Assembly: GCA_020049775.1 (NCBI GenBank)
Contig: JAGVLO010000005.1
Location: forward strand, 1-64,000
From: Alphaproteobacteria bacterium
GTDB lineage: Bacteria > Pseudomonadota > Alphaproteobacteria > Rickettsiales > SXRF01
Direction of reading: 5' to 3'
DNA length: 64,000 nt
Part shown: positions 39,085 to 48,733 of the stretch, in pieces
How positions within the stretch are numbered: the first letter of the stretch is position 1
How the letters are laid out: every line of letters begins with the position of its first letter
Notes under the pieces: model-generated
The model's input: the letters and a program-made list of their open reading frames with translations, nothing else
What the model was told of the DNA's origin: nothing
Databases searched by the model: none
Position numbers and translations under genes: made by a program

Positions 39085-40367
39085 GAAGCGCTTTGATTCC
39101 GCCGGATACGCATAGTATATAATGCCACCGGCACGTTGAGTACCGCCATCGTAAGAAATACCTCCGGTACGGTAAAGGATGCATCGAGCATCGCCACCGT
39201 ACCAATCGCGGCGGCTACCATGAACAGGGCATTGATGATGTTATTGCTGGCAATGGTGCGGGCGCGTGACTGCGGCTCACTGTCGTGCTGGATAATAGCA
39301 TACAGGGGTACCACGAATACCCCGCCGCAGATAGCCACGCCGCACAAATCAAGCAAGATTCGCCAGTTCGCGGCATGGGCAAGGAACAGGCTTACATTCA
39401 TTATCCCCTCGCCTGCCATGACCACAGCGGAGCTGGCAAAGAACAGGTCGATAGTAAACAGCGTGATGCCAAACGCTGCCCACGGCGCATAAGCGCTGCT
39501 GACCTTGCCTTTCAAAAGTACATTACACAACAGCGACCCGGCGCCGATGCCGAGCGAGAACGCGACAAGGAACATGGTCACCACTGTCTCATCGGCATGC
39601 AGCACATCCTTGGCGTAGGTAGGAAACTGCGACAGGAACGTCGCCCCTACCAGCCAGAACCACGAGATCCCCATGATGCAGCGCCACACGCGCGGGTTTT
39701 TGCGGTCATGCTGTATGATGCGCCATGTCTCCTGCACCAAATTCCAGTTGATGCGCAAATCAGGGCTGGGGGCATCCGCACGCGGTATATAGCGACTACT
39801 GATATAGCCCAGCGCGGCAATCACCATAATGGCCACGGTAATCAGGTGTGCGCCCTCCGGGTGCATAATCAGCAGCCCGCCGGAAATCGTGCCTATCAAT
39901 ATAGCAAGGAATGTACCCGCCTCGACGTAAGCATTGCCCGCGAGCAATTCGTTTTCATGCAAATGCTGCGGAAGAAGCGCATATTTTATAGGCCCGAAGA
40001 AAGTCGAATGCACGCCCATGCAAAACAGCACACCGAGCAAGAGATACACGCTATGGGTATAAAAACCTGCGGCGGCGACCGCCATCAGCGCTATTTCCGC
40101 GATTTTGACAATGCGCGCAATGGCGGCGCGGTCGTATTTATCGGCCAATTGCCCTGCGGTAGCTGAAAACAAAAGATACGGCAAGATAAACAAACCCGCT
40201 GCCAGTGTTACCAGCAGCTGCGCGTTGCCGCCTGCTTCTGACGCCGCCTTGTAGGTAATCAGCATCACCAGCGCATTCTTAAACACGTTGTCGTTAAACG
40301 CGCCGAGGAACTGCGTGACAAACAGCGGCAAAAAACGGCGTGATTTAAGTATATCGGGGATGCACAT
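39081..40367 (-). CDS. MFS transporter, LplT-like
   Basis: 428 aa, about 12 membrane helices. The N-terminus RRFLPLFVTQFLGAFNDNVFKNALV and GQLADKYDRAAI, plus GVHSTFFGPIKYALLP, are the marks of the lysophospholipid transporter LplT branch, also found as the N-terminal part of larger acyltransferase fusions. Here it stands alone. It would flip lysophospholipids inwards for re-acylation; the acyltransferase is not in the window. Confidence 0.85.
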   Translation of the reverse strand: MCIPDILKSRRFLPLFVTQFLGAFNDNVFKNALVMLITYKAASEAGGNAQLLVTLAAGLFILPYLLFSATAGQLADKYDRAAIARIVKIAEIALMAVAAAGFYTHSVYLLLGVLFCMGVHSTFFGPIKYALLPQHLHENELLAGNAYVEAGTFLAILIGTISGGLLIMHPEGAHLITVAIMVIAALGYISSRYIPRADAPSPDLRINWNLVQETWRIIQHDRKNPRVWRCIMGISWFWLVGATFLSQFPTYAKDVLHADETVVTMFLVAFSLGIGAGSLLCNVLLKGKVSSAYAPWAAFGITLFTIDLFFASSAVVMAGEGIMNVSLFLAHAANWRILLDLCGVAICGGVFVVPLYAIIQHDSEPQSRARTIASNNIINALFMVAAAIGTVAMLDASFTVPEVFLTMAVLNVPVALYTMRIRRNQSAS

Positions 40368-40376
40368 AGCTGGCGA

Positions 40377-40802
40377 CTACTGGTCTTCCGTCTGGCGGCG
40401 GGTATATTGCTGGGCGGCGATGTCGTCCAGAATGATCGTTTCCTTGCGGTTCTGCTCTACTTCTTCGCGCTTTCTCGCATTCTCCTCAGCGATTTCAAAC
40501 TTTTTTACATCGGTGTAAGCATTGGCGATTTCATCGCGCAATGCCGCCATCTGCTGGTCAAGTTTGCGTACTTCGGCGGCAATATTTTCCTGACGGCTTT
40601 GTATGCGTTTGGCGAAGCCGCCGAAAAACTGCCCCATCTCCGGCTTCTGGCTGGCCATGGCGATTTCCTGTTCCAGTTCCTTGCTGAGGCGCGCCGATTG
40701 CGCGAGCAGCTGGTTTTTCTGGTTTTCTAGGATACCCATCCTGCGGCGCAGTTCGTCGAGCTTGCGGCGGTTTAGCTTGATGAGTGTCTTCAGGCCTTTC
40801 AT
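40377..40802 (-). CDS. fliJ: Flagellar FliJ-like coiled-coil protein
   Basis: 141 aa, almost all helix with heptad patterns ([25 protein letters not shown] and later [18 protein letters not shown]). The start overlaps the fliI stop by 4 bases. Sequence similarity in FliJ is weak by nature; the size, coiled coil and fliI overlap make it FliJ, the stalk that promotes FliI hexamer function and escorts export chaperones. Confidence 0.85.
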   Translation of the reverse strand: MKGLKTLIKLNRRKLDELRRRMGILENQKNQLLAQSARLSKELEQEIAMASQKPEMGQFFGGFAKRIQSRQENIAAEVRKLDQQMAALRDEIANAYTDVKKFEIAEENARKREEVEQNRKETIILDDIAAQQYTRRQTEDQ

Positions 40803-42154
40803 TTCGCTTCACGCCAGTTGGAAATGCCCAATATTTCTGCCAGCTCGTTGTAGCTCTGGTCGAGGTTGGTTTTTTCATCCTTGCGCTGGCGCAGGAAATT
40901 TTCCAGCGCAGGGAAATATTGTATGGCCTGATCCACCTGCGGGTCAGTACCCTTGCGGTATGCGCCAAGGCGAATCATTTCCGCCATGTCGTCATAGGTG
41001 GAAAGTAAATTGCGCGCCACCTGCACCAGTGCGTTTTCCTGCTCGCTATTGCAATCGGGCATGGTACGCGACACGCTCTTTAAAATATTCACTGCCGGAA
41101 AACGCCCGCGCTGCGCAATGGCACGGTCGAGTACAATATGGCCGTCAAGGATACCGCGTACGGTATCTGACACGGGTTCATTCGTGTCATCGCCTTCCAC
41201 CAGTACGGTGAACAATCCTGTAATAGAACCCTGTCCGGCTTTGCCCTGCCCTGCGCGCTCAAGAAGTTTTGGTAATTCCGAAAATACCGTGGGCGTGTAG
41301 CCTTTGCTGGTCGGCGGCTCACCGGCAGAAAGGCCGATTTCACGCTGCGCCATAGCAAAGCGCGTAATGCTGTCCATCATGCAAAGCACGTCTTTGCCAT
41401 TATCGCGGAAAAATTCGGCCACCGACATCGCCATATAAGCCGCCTGACGGCGCACCAGCGCATATTCGCTGGACGTGGCCACGACAATTACAGAACGCTT
41501 CAATCCCTCTACGCCAAGGTCGTCTTCAATGAATTCCTGCAATTCGCGTGAACGCTCACCAATCAGGCCTATTACGTTGACATCGGCCTGTGAGTTGCGC
41601 GCCAGCATGGACATGATAATGGACTTACCCACACCGGATCCGGCAAAAATGCCCATACGCTGCCCGCGGCAGCAGGTGAGGAACGTATTTATACTGCGTA
41701 TGCCAAGGTTGAGTTTACCTTTTACACGCTGGCGTTCATGCGCCCCCGGCGGCTGGGCGCGCAGCGCATAGGGGACGTTGCCCCTCGGCAGTGGACCTTT
41801 ACCATCCACCGGCTCACCCAAAGCGTTAATAACCCGCCCCAGCCACGCCTCTGTGGGGTAGCAATTGGAGGCACTCTCTTCTATTATTACGCGTGCGCCG
41901 GGGCCAATGCCTTCGGGGCTACCAAAGGGCATAAGCAAGGCCTTGTTTTCCCGAAAACCGACCACTTCTGCCGCTATAGATGGTGTATTTCCCTGCAGGT
42001 TTTTCTGGCCGACTACGCGGCAGCGCGCCCCTATGCTCAGATGGCGCTCAATACCCGTGCATTCGATGAGCATCCCGAGGACCGCGCTCACTGTGCCAGA
42101 TACGGTAACTTCCTGTAAATTATTTATTTCCTCTAGTTGCATAGCTAGTGCCAT
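40799..42154 (-). CDS. fliI: Flagellar type III export ATPase FliI
   Basis: 451 aa. Walker A is [21 protein letters not shown], Walker B is [25 protein letters not shown], and the F1-beta-like blocks [15 protein letters not shown] and [15 protein letters not shown] follow. It energises unfolding and delivery of flagellar export substrates. It diverges from ctrA across 178 bases, an arrangement also known in other alphaproteobacteria. AAAGG lies just upstream of the ATG. Confidence 0.97.
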   Translation of the reverse strand: MALAMQLEEINNLQEVTVSGTVSAVLGMLIECTGIERHLSIGARCRVVGQKNLQGNTPSIAAEVVGFRENKALLMPFGSPEGIGPGARVIIEESASNCYPTEAWLGRVINALGEPVDGKGPLPRGNVPYALRAQPPGAHERQRVKGKLNLGIRSINTFLTCCRGQRMGIFAGSGVGKSIIMSMLARNSQADVNVIGLIGERSRELQEFIEDDLGVEGLKRSVIVVATSSEYALVRRQAAYMAMSVAEFFRDNGKDVLCMMDSITRFAMAQREIGLSAGEPPTSKGYTPTVFSELPKLLERAGQGKAGQGSITGLFTVLVEGDDTNEPVSDTVRGILDGHIVLDRAIAQRGRFPAVNILKSVSRTMPDCNSEQENALVQVARNLLSTYDDMAEMIRLGAYRKGTDPQVDQAIQYFPALENFLRQRKDEKTNLDQSYNELAEILGISNWREAK

Positions 42155-42254
42155 TTACCTTTTAAATTGACATCTGTTTACAACTACCCTACAAGCTATG
42201 GGTATTATATTAAAGAATTATGCAATAAACATTGTTTAATTATTTTTTTTGTGG

Positions 42255-42269
42255 TTAACTAAAAATTAA
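42255..42269 (+). promoter_or_regulatory. CtrA box 1 (TTAA-N7-TTAA)
   Basis: A perfect full CtrA recognition site TTAA-CTAAAAA-TTAA lies 64 bases before the ctrA start and within the fliI/ctrA divergent region. The motif is established for CtrA in Caulobacter and relatives. It may serve ctrA, fliI or both. Confidence 0.8.
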
Positions 42270-42298
42270 GTTATTAATGTTTTGCATAGAGGCGACAC

Positions 42299-42313
42299 TT
42301 AATAACTGATTAA
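42299..42313 (+). promoter_or_regulatory. CtrA box 2 (TTAA-N7-TTAA)
   Basis: A second perfect site, TTAA-TAACTGA-TTAA, ends 19 bases before the ctrA ATG. It is near the ribosome binding site GGGGAG (42322-42327), so bound CtrA could block transcription or lie in the initiation region. Two full sites 44 bases apart indicate autoregulation. Confidence 0.8.
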
Positions 42314-42332
42314 ATCATAAGGGGAGAAACCT

Positions 42333-43055
42333 ATGCGTGTTTTGTTGGTAGAAGATGATTCCTCAACTGCGAAAGCAATCGAGCTTTCCCTAGCCTCGGA
42401 AGGGATTATCTGTGATACCACCCAGCTTGGCGAAGAAGGCCTAGAGATTGGCAAGCTGTATGATTACGATATCATAATCCTGGATCTCATGCTCCCCGAT
42501 ATCGATGGCTATGAAGTACTGCGCCGCTTCCGCGCTGCCCGCGTAACCACCCCAATCCTCATATTGTCCGGCCTGTCCGGCCCTGACCAGAAAATCAAAG
42601 GTCTTGGCTATGGCGCTGACGACTACCTGACCAAGCCCTTCAACAAAGGTGAGCTGATTGCCCGCATTCAGGCAATTGTGCGCCGTTCCAAGGGTCATTC
42701 CGAATCAATCATCCGCACCGGTAAGCTGGCTGTCAACCTTGACACACGCTCCATCGAAGTGGATAGCAAGCCGCTGCACCTGACCAGCAAGGAATACAGC
42801 ATTCTCGAGCTGCTCTCCCTGCGCAAGGGTACTACGCTGACCAAGGAAATGTTCCTCAACCACCTGTATGGCGGCATTGATGAACCAGAACTGAAAATCA
42901 TCGACGTGTTCGTGTGCAAACTGCGCAAGAAGCTGGCTGCTGCCGCTGATGGCGAAAACTACATCGAAACCGTTTGGGGTCGTGGCTATGTGCTGAAGGA
43001 CCCGGATCAGACAGAAGGTGCTATCGAAGCGCCAATGGCTGACGAAGTGGTTTAA
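42333..43055 (+). CDS. ctrA: Cell-cycle response regulator CtrA
   Basis: 240 aa OmpR-type regulator. The receiver has VEDD, the phospho-Asp in [15 protein letters not shown] (D51, the same number as in Caulobacter) and LTKPF (K101). The DNA-binding winged helix includes [32 protein letters not shown] and [13 protein letters not shown]-like [13 protein letters not shown]. It ends in ...ADEVV, not the Ala-Ala degron known from Caulobacter. It controls division, flagellar and chemotaxis genes in alphaproteobacteria. A terminator follows at 43071. Confidence 0.96.
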   Translation: MRVLLVEDDSSTAKAIELSLASEGIICDTTQLGEEGLEIGKLYDYDIIILDLMLPDIDGYEVLRRFRAARVTTPILILSGLSGPDQKIKGLGYGADDYLTKPFNKGELIARIQAIVRRSKGHSESIIRTGKLAVNLDTRSIEVDSKPLHLTSKEYSILELLSLRKGTTLTKEMFLNHLYGGIDEPELKIIDVFVCKLRKKLAAAADGENYIETVWGRGYVLKDPDQTEGAIEAPMADEVV

Positions 43056-43070
43056 TACCGCTTAACAAAC

Positions 43071-43104
43071 AAAAAAAGCCCGCCTTCGCCGGCGGGCTTT
43101 TTTT
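43071..43104 (+). terminator. Bidirectional terminator between ctrA and cheR
   Basis: The stem AAAAAAAGCCCGCC (43071-43084) pairs perfectly with GGCGGGCTTTTTTT (43091-43104) around a 6-base loop. With A7 and T7 on either side it can stop ctrA on the + strand and the che operon on the - strand. Confidence 0.93.
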
Positions 43105-43120
43105 ATGCCTGCATCACATT

Positions 43121-43933
43121 CTACTTCAGGCGGTATGCGCCACGGAAATCGTCAAAAGCTGCAAAGTTGCCATCGGGATCAACAAGGCTTTCGGTAGATC
43201 CGAGAATCAATACACCGTGAGGCTGTAGCGACCGCACCATCTTGCGCGTTATCTGCGCTTTGGTGTCGTCATCAAAATAAATAAGCACGTTGCGGCACAA
43301 TATAATGTCGAACTTGCCGAGTATGGTGTATTCGTCGAGCAGGTTCTGCAGGCGGAAATTCACCATGCCTCGCAACACTTCCTTGGCCTGCCAAGAAGTA
43401 TCGGGAAGTTGCGTAAAGTATTTAAGCAATATCTGGATAGGAAGCCCGCGCTGCACTTCAAACTGCGAATAAATACCCCCCTTGGCCTTATCCACTACTT
43501 TCTTAGCAAGGTCGGTGGCGATGATTTCGAACTTCCAGTCCAGCATTTTGGCGGCATCTTCCTTGATGCATATCGATACCGTGTACGGCTCTTGCCCTGT
43601 GGAACAAGCCGCGCTCCAGATGCGCATCTGCTTGGTGTCCGCTTGCTTTTCCATCATCATCGGAAATATTTTCTGGCGCAGCGCTTCGTAGGGTTTCATG
43701 TCACGGAAAAACGAAGACTCGTTTGTGGTCATCGCCTCGGTAACTTCTGTCAGCAACGCTTCGTCCGGTTTGGACTTCAGGCGCGCACAAAGCTGCGACA
43801 AATCGGTCAGCCCCAGCTGGCGCGCAATCGGCACCAGCCTGCTTTCAATGAGGTATTGCTTGTCAGCCGTAAGAGCAAGCCCCGATCGCTTCTTAAGCAA
43901 TGATGAGAGATATTCAAAGTCTGCAGATTGCAT
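43121..43933 (-). CDS. cheR: Chemotaxis methyltransferase CheR
   Basis: 270 aa. An N-terminal helical domain precedes the SAM-dependent fold with IWSAACSTGQEPYTVSI (motif I), TNESSFFRD, ATDLAKKVVDKA, and IILCRNVLIYFDD. It methylates receptor glutamates. It abuts cheB: the cheR ATG shares its first base with the cheB stop. It is the last gene before the ctrA terminator. Confidence 0.97.
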   Translation of the reverse strand: MQSADFEYLSSLLKKRSGLALTADKQYLIESRLVPIARQLGLTDLSQLCARLKSKPDEALLTEVTEAMTTNESSFFRDMKPYEALRQKIFPMMMEKQADTKQMRIWSAACSTGQEPYTVSICIKEDAAKMLDWKFEIIATDLAKKVVDKAKGGIYSQFEVQRGLPIQILLKYFTQLPDTSWQAKEVLRGMVNFRLQNLLDEYTILGKFDIILCRNVLIYFDDDTKAQITRKMVRSLQPHGVLILGSTESLVDPDGNFAAFDDFRGAYRLK

Positions 43934-45087
43934 TAGCGCTTCCCGTCAATCTGCCGGATAAGATACGGCCCAATGTCCGGAAGCGGCAATATTGCTTTGC
44001 AGAGTTTGTGGTCGGCAACGGCTTTGGGCATGCCATAGACCACGCTGGTTGCCTGATCCTGCGCGACCACGCCGCCGCCACTGCGCACGACATCCTTGCA
44101 GCCTTCCATGCCGTCATGCCCCATACCGGTAAGCACCAGCACGGCAAGATGCTGTCCATAAATTTTGCTCAGACTGCGCAACATCGGGTCTGCTGCCGGA
44201 CGGCAGAAATTCTCTGGCGGGTCCTGATTCAGACGCAATACCACGTGGCTGGCATCTTTCCTTTCGGCGACCATATGGTAATTACCGGGAGCAATATAAA
44301 TTTGCCCAGCCACAACCGGATCACCGTCCACCGCTTCCTTGCATGGGCGGTCGCCCGCCTTCGACAAATGCTCGGCCAGCAATTTCGTAAAAGTCGGCGG
44401 CATGTGCTGCGTAATAAATATCGGCACATTCTTCAGCGTACCCTTCAGGTTGCCGAACAGCGTCATAAGCGCCTGCGGGCCGCCGGTAGAAGATGCAATG
44501 GCAAACGCACGCACACCAAACATAGTGATCGGCGCATTCACATCCAGCGTAACCGGAGGAACGTCGGATTCAACAACAGGCCTTGCAGGTGTTATTACAC
44601 TGGGTGCCACAGCAGTTGGAGAGACCGCAGCGGGAGATGCAGCAGAAGGCGCAGTTGCAGGTGCAGCCGGGTGATGCCTATCTTCCGTAATACCGCCGAG
44701 TGCCTTTACTTTGCGCGTAAGCTCTTTGTAAAAATCGTCCACCTCGCTACCGAATTTCAGGGATGGCTTGGGAATATAATCCGCCGCACCCAGCGAAAGC
44801 GCCTTAAGGCTTATTTCCGCGTTGCTCTGCGTCAATGTCGAAGACATGATGATTTTTACCGAAGGTAACGCACTGAGCAGCCCCGGAAGCGCCGTCAGCC
44901 CGTCCATCACGGGCATTTCAATATCAAGCACCACAACATCCGGTGCCAGACTTTTTATCATATCGATAGCAGCCTTGCCGTTGGCCGCCGTGCCAACGAT
45001 ATTTATAGCAGAATCTGCCGTCAACGCCTTGGCCACAAGGCCACGAATCACCGCCGAGTCATCAACCAATAATACTTTTACCTGCAT
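43933..45087 (-). CDS. cheB: Chemotaxis glutamate methylesterase CheB
   Basis: 384 aa. The receiver (residues 1-120) has VDDSA and the phospho-Asp in VVVLDIEMPVMDG; an Ala/Pro-rich linker follows at about 140-185. The methylesterase has the catalytic Ser in IASSTGGPQAL, the His in ITQHMPPTF and the Asp in GMGHDGMEG. It removes methyl groups from chemoreceptors under CheA control. Confidence 0.97.
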   Translation of the reverse strand: MQVKVLLVDDSAVIRGLVAKALTADSAINIVGTAANGKAAIDMIKSLAPDVVVLDIEMPVMDGLTALPGLLSALPSVKIIMSSTLTQSNAEISLKALSLGAADYIPKPSLKFGSEVDDFYKELTRKVKALGGITEDRHHPAAPATAPSAASPAAVSPTAVAPSVITPARPVVESDVPPVTLDVNAPITMFGVRAFAIASSTGGPQALMTLFGNLKGTLKNVPIFITQHMPPTFTKLLAEHLSKAGDRPCKEAVDGDPVVAGQIYIAPGNYHMVAERKDASHVVLRLNQDPPENFCRPAADPMLRSLSKIYGQHLAVLVLTGMGHDGMEGCKDVVRSGGGVVAQDQATSVVYGMPKAVADHKLCKAILPLPDIGPYLIRQIDGKR

Positions 45088-45111
45088 GGAAAACCCTTAC
45101 TGGCAACGCGC

Positions 45112-45477
45112 CTAAATCATGCTTATTTGTTCGAGCTTCCCTTTGATAATTTCTGCGTCAAAAGGTTTCATGACATATTCGTTAGCCCCCGATTCTATGG
45201 CCATCATAATATTGTTCACGTCACTTTCGGTGGTGCAGAAAATCACTTTGGGGCTATCGCCACCCGGCATTGCGCGTAGTACCTTCAGGAACTCTATACC
45301 GTTCATGACCGGCATATGCCAGTCAAGCAGAATAAGGTCTGGCTTCTGCTGTGTGCAGTAATCAGCGGCTTGCTTTCCATCTTCCACTTCGGAGACGGCA
45401 AACCCAAGCTCCTCCATAATGCGGCGCTCAAGTTTGCGCACTACTTTGGAATCGTCAACAATGAGACAAGACGCCAT
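45112..45477 (-). CDS. cheY: CheY-like single-domain response regulator
   Basis: 121 aa receiver only. Acidic pocket VDDSK, phospho-Asp in LILLDWHMPVMNG, Thr in FCTTESD, Lys in VMKPFD. It sits between cheB and cheW. It is the likely motor-binding regulator, though in alphaproteobacteria a CheY next to chpT may also be CpdR/DivK-like; the LDWHMPVMNG form favours chemotaxis CheY. Confidence 0.93.
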   Translation of the reverse strand: MASCLIVDDSKVVRKLERRIMEELGFAVSEVEDGKQAADYCTQQKPDLILLDWHMPVMNGIEFLKVLRAMPGGDSPKVIFCTTESDVNNIMMAIESGANEYVMKPFDAEIIKGKLEQISMI

Positions 45478-45480
45478 GGG

Positions 45481-45951
45481 TTATGCAACTTTCAGCAATG
45501 ACTGTATATCGATAAGCACCAAAAGCTCGCCGTCCATTTTATAAATCCCAGACGCTACAGATTTCCAGTTGCCGCCCAGATTGGCCGGGGGTTTTTCAAT
45601 AGCGTTAGAGGACACGGTCAGAACGTCGCCCACGTCATCCACCAATAGGCTGTGCAGCTCTCCCTTCACTTCCACCACTACAAATGTCGTATTGGGCAAC
45701 TTCTTTTCCAGCGGTGGCAAGTTGAGGCGTTTGCGCACATCCAGCACTGTTACGATGCGGCCACGAGAGTTGAGTGAACCCGCTACTTCCGGCGGCGACA
45801 ACGGCACCCGCGTGATAATCTGGTTACGCAACACGTCACGAACATTGTAAACATCGATGCCAAAAAGCTGGCGGTCGATACGCATGGTAACAAAAATATT
45901 ATCCTTCGCATTTGCAGCAGAAGCTGGGCTGATAGTCTCTACCTGACTCAT
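45481..45951 (-). CDS. cheW: Chemotaxis coupling protein CheW
   Basis: 156 aa. NIFVTMRIDRQLFGIDVYNVRDVL, ITRVPLSPPEVAGSLNSRGRIVTVLDVRKRL and LLVDDVGDVL are the standard CheW blocks. It bridges receptors and CheA. The start overlaps the cheA stop by 4 bases and the next gene is 3 bases on. Confidence 0.96.
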   Translation of the reverse strand: MSQVETISPASAANAKDNIFVTMRIDRQLFGIDVYNVRDVLRNQIITRVPLSPPEVAGSLNSRGRIVTVLDVRKRLNLPPLEKKLPNTTFVVVEVKGELHSLLVDDVGDVLTVSSNAIEKPPANLGGNWKSVASGIYKMDGELLVLIDIQSLLKVA

Positions 45952-48707
45952 GCACTGGCCTCCTTAATTGGTTTCTTATGTTGCGCGAGATGGTGGGCCA
46001 CAGCCTGTAACAGGCCCGGACGGTCGGTTTTAACAATGCAGTCTTTCATGCCGACATCGCGGGTGAGTTTTACCGTTTCATTGCTCAAAGACGCTGTATA
46101 GGCGATGATAGGCAGCCCTGCCGCCTGCGGCAGGCTACGGCAAGCATTGGCAAGCTCGATACCGTTCATGCCAGGCATTTCAATGTCTGTTACCATCATG
46201 TCGAATTTGAAATCCGAGCTGGAAAGAATCTTGAGTGCTTGTTCGGCGTCTTCGGCGGCAGTAATCTTGTAGCCTGCCGACGCGAGGAACGGCACTGTCA
46301 GGTTACGGAAGAACGGGCTATCTTCCACCAGCAGGATGTTGCTTTCCTGCTTGTGTGGGCTGGTATTAGCATCCTTGATCACCTGATCGACAATACCGGC
46401 AAGAATATAGCCCACATCGATAACATCGGTGGTGCGGCCACCGATAACCATGCTACCGAGATAGCCCTGCTCCTTGCCTTCTTTCGAGGACATCTTGATG
46501 GCGAACTGCGAGTGGATGATGTCCACTATCTCGGTTACCACAAGCCCTACTACTTTCTTGTCGTAGCTGAACACAATCACATCGACATTGCCTTCATCCG
46601 GCATTTTGAAATCCGGATCCATGGTTTTGAGCTGCATCAGCTCGCCACGGTACTGCACCACCGGAAAGTCACCTGCAACCTCAATAGTTGATACGTCGAT
46701 TTCCTCAAGACGTGACACCAGTTCAAGCGGTACGGCCTTGGGCGCACCTTTGCCCATATTGAACAGCAGGAAGCCGACCATGGAGTCTGAATGCGCCTGT
46801 ACACCTGTGCTGAGTGCAGTTTCTGCACGGCTTGAGATTTCAATATTGCCGATGCTTTTTGCAATGCCGTTGGGGTCAAGAATCATGATCACGCTGCCAT
46901 CACCAAGAATGGTGTTGCCCGAATATACCGTAATGCTCTTAAGAACATTTGCCACGGGCTTTACCACGATTTCCTCGGTGTCAAACACATGATCAACTAC
47001 CACACCGAAATCATAGCCACCCACACGGCACACGGCGATGAATTGCTGTTTTTTCATTAGTTCCTTGTGATCACACGGGAAACCCAGCACTTCCGTCATC
47101 ACCGCCAGCGGTAACAATTTATCGCGCAAACGAAGCACCAGTGAATCATTGATGGTCTCAAGCGCCAGATTCGCTCCTTGTGATACGCGCACCAGCTCTA
47201 CAACGTTGATTTGCGGAATGGCAAATTTCTGGCCGCAAGCTTCCACCAGCAGTACGGAAACAATCGCTAGTGTCAGCGGAATTTTGATGGCAACTTTGGA
47301 ACCATGCCCCCATTTTGAATCAAGCTCGATGGTGCCGCCAATTTTTTCGATGTTGGTGCGAACCACGTCCATGCCTACACCGCGGCCAGATACGCTGGTT
47401 ACCGTTTCAGCGGTCGAAAAACCGGCGCCAAAAATAAACTGCGCTATCTGTTTTTCGCTCATGGCGGCCAGCTGCGCTTCGGTTGCCATGCCGTTCTGCA
47501 GTGCTTTTTGCTTTACGCGCTCGATATTGATACCGCGGCCATCATCGATAATTTCGATAATGATATGGCCACCCTCGTGATAGGCGGACAGCGTGACTGT
47601 TCCTTCTTCCGTCTTGCCTGCGGCTTTACGATCGGCCGGCGTTTCAAGGCCGTGGTCGCAGGAATTGCGCACCATGTGCGTCAGCGGGTCTTTGATGACT
47701 TCCAGCAACTGACGGTCAAGTTCCGTGTCTTCGCCGATCATCTTGAGTTCAATTTTTTTGCCCAGTTCGTGCGAAAGGTCGCGTATCAGGCGCGGGAATT
47801 TAGACCATGCGTTGCCAATCGGCTGCATGCGTGTTTTCATCACGCCGTCCTGCAATTCAGACGTAATGTGGCTGAGCTGCTGGAGCGGAGTCAGGAAATC
47901 CTTGTCTTCTTTGGTGCGCGCCACCTGCAAAAGCTGGTTACGCGTCAGTACAAGCTCACTGACCATTTGCATCAGGTTTTCAAGTACATCGATATTCACG
48001 CGGATGCTCTGGTTGGCACCACCACCGCCCTCTTTGGCTGTGCCGTGGTCGTCTTTTGCTGCCGGTTTGGCAACCTGCGCTTTTGGCGCTTCCTGAACTG
48101 GCGTCATTGGCAACACGACGGCTGTCGGTTGCGCCGGTTCAGGCGCTTGCGCAGCCGCCTCGGCGGCCTGCTCTGCCATCAGCTTGGCAATCGCTGCGGC
48201 CATTTCGGGGTCATCTTCGCCGCAGAAATGCGGAAAGCTGGCCTCACCGGCCGGAGCGACAGCGCCATTCACGGCGGCAGGCTGTTCTACTGCTGCCGGC
48301 TTTGGGGCTTCGCCCTTTCCACCGACTACGCCAGTTTCGGCAAACTGGTTGAGGCGCGCAATCAGATCGGCATCGCTGCCTTGCGGTTCTTCGCCATGCT
48401 CACTGAGATGTTCTATCAGGCCCTTGATGTTATCAAGTGACTCAAGCACAAGACTGACCGCCGCTTCCGACGCATCGAGTTTTTTGTCGCGTATTTTGCC
48501 CAGCACGTTTTCAGACGCATGCGCAACCGATTCAAGACGCCCCAGCCCGAGGAAGCCGCATGTGCCTTTGATGGTGTGCATGGTTCGGAAAATATTGCCA
48601 AGAATCGCCGTATCTTCCGGGTTCTGTTCAAGCTTTACCAGCTCAAGGTCGAGCGTTGCCAGATTTTCTGTCGTTTCCGTGATAAACTCACCTATCAAAT
48701 CATCCAT
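45948..48707 (-). CDS. cheA: Hybrid chemotaxis histidine kinase CheA with C-terminal receiver
   Basis: 919 aa, longer than classical CheA (about 650). The Hpt domain (1-105) has the phospho-His in MHTIKGTCGFLGL (H44). A Pro/Ala-rich linker leads to the dimerisation helices (about 235-295) and the HATPase with RNSCDHGLETPADR and SGRGVGMDVVR. A CheW-like domain follows (about 480-610), then a second CheW-like segment, and a receiver (about 790-905) with VEDSPFFR and MVTDIEMPGMNG. The receiver may act as a phosphate sink or internal brake. No chemoreceptor gene is in the window. Confidence 0.95.
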   Translation of the reverse strand: MDDLIGEFITETTENLATLDLELVKLEQNPEDTAILGNIFRTMHTIKGTCGFLGLGRLESVAHASENVLGKIRDKKLDASEAAVSLVLESLDNIKGLIEHLSEHGEEPQGSDADLIARLNQFAETGVVGGKGEAPKPAAVEQPAAVNGAVAPAGEASFPHFCGEDDPEMAAAIAKLMAEQAAEAAAQAPEPAQPTAVVLPMTPVQEAPKAQVAKPAAKDDHGTAKEGGGGANQSIRVNIDVLENLMQMVSELVLTRNQLLQVARTKEDKDFLTPLQQLSHITSELQDGVMKTRMQPIGNAWSKFPRLIRDLSHELGKKIELKMIGEDTELDRQLLEVIKDPLTHMVRNSCDHGLETPADRKAAGKTEEGTVTLSAYHEGGHIIIEIIDDGRGINIERVKQKALQNGMATEAQLAAMSEKQIAQFIFGAGFSTAETVTSVSGRGVGMDVVRTNIEKIGGTIELDSKWGHGSKVAIKIPLTLAIVSVLLVEACGQKFAIPQINVVELVRVSQGANLALETINDSLVLRLRDKLLPLAVMTEVLGFPCDHKELMKKQQFIAVCRVGGYDFGVVVDHVFDTEEIVVKPVANVLKSITVYSGNTILGDGSVIMILDPNGIAKSIGNIEISSRAETALSTGVQAHSDSMVGFLLFNMGKGAPKAVPLELVSRLEEIDVSTIEVAGDFPVVQYRGELMQLKTMDPDFKMPDEGNVDVIVFSYDKKVVGLVVTEIVDIIHSQFAIKMSSKEGKEQGYLGSMVIGGRTTDVIDVGYILAGIVDQVIKDANTSPHKQESNILLVEDSPFFRNLTVPFLASAGYKITAAEDAEQALKILSSSDFKFDMMVTDIEMPGMNGIELANACRSLPQAAGLPIIAYTASLSNETVKLTRDVGMKDCIVKTDRPGLLQAVAHHLAQHKKPIKEASA

Positions 48708-48733
48708 ACGCCCTCACTTTGCCTATTGCACGC

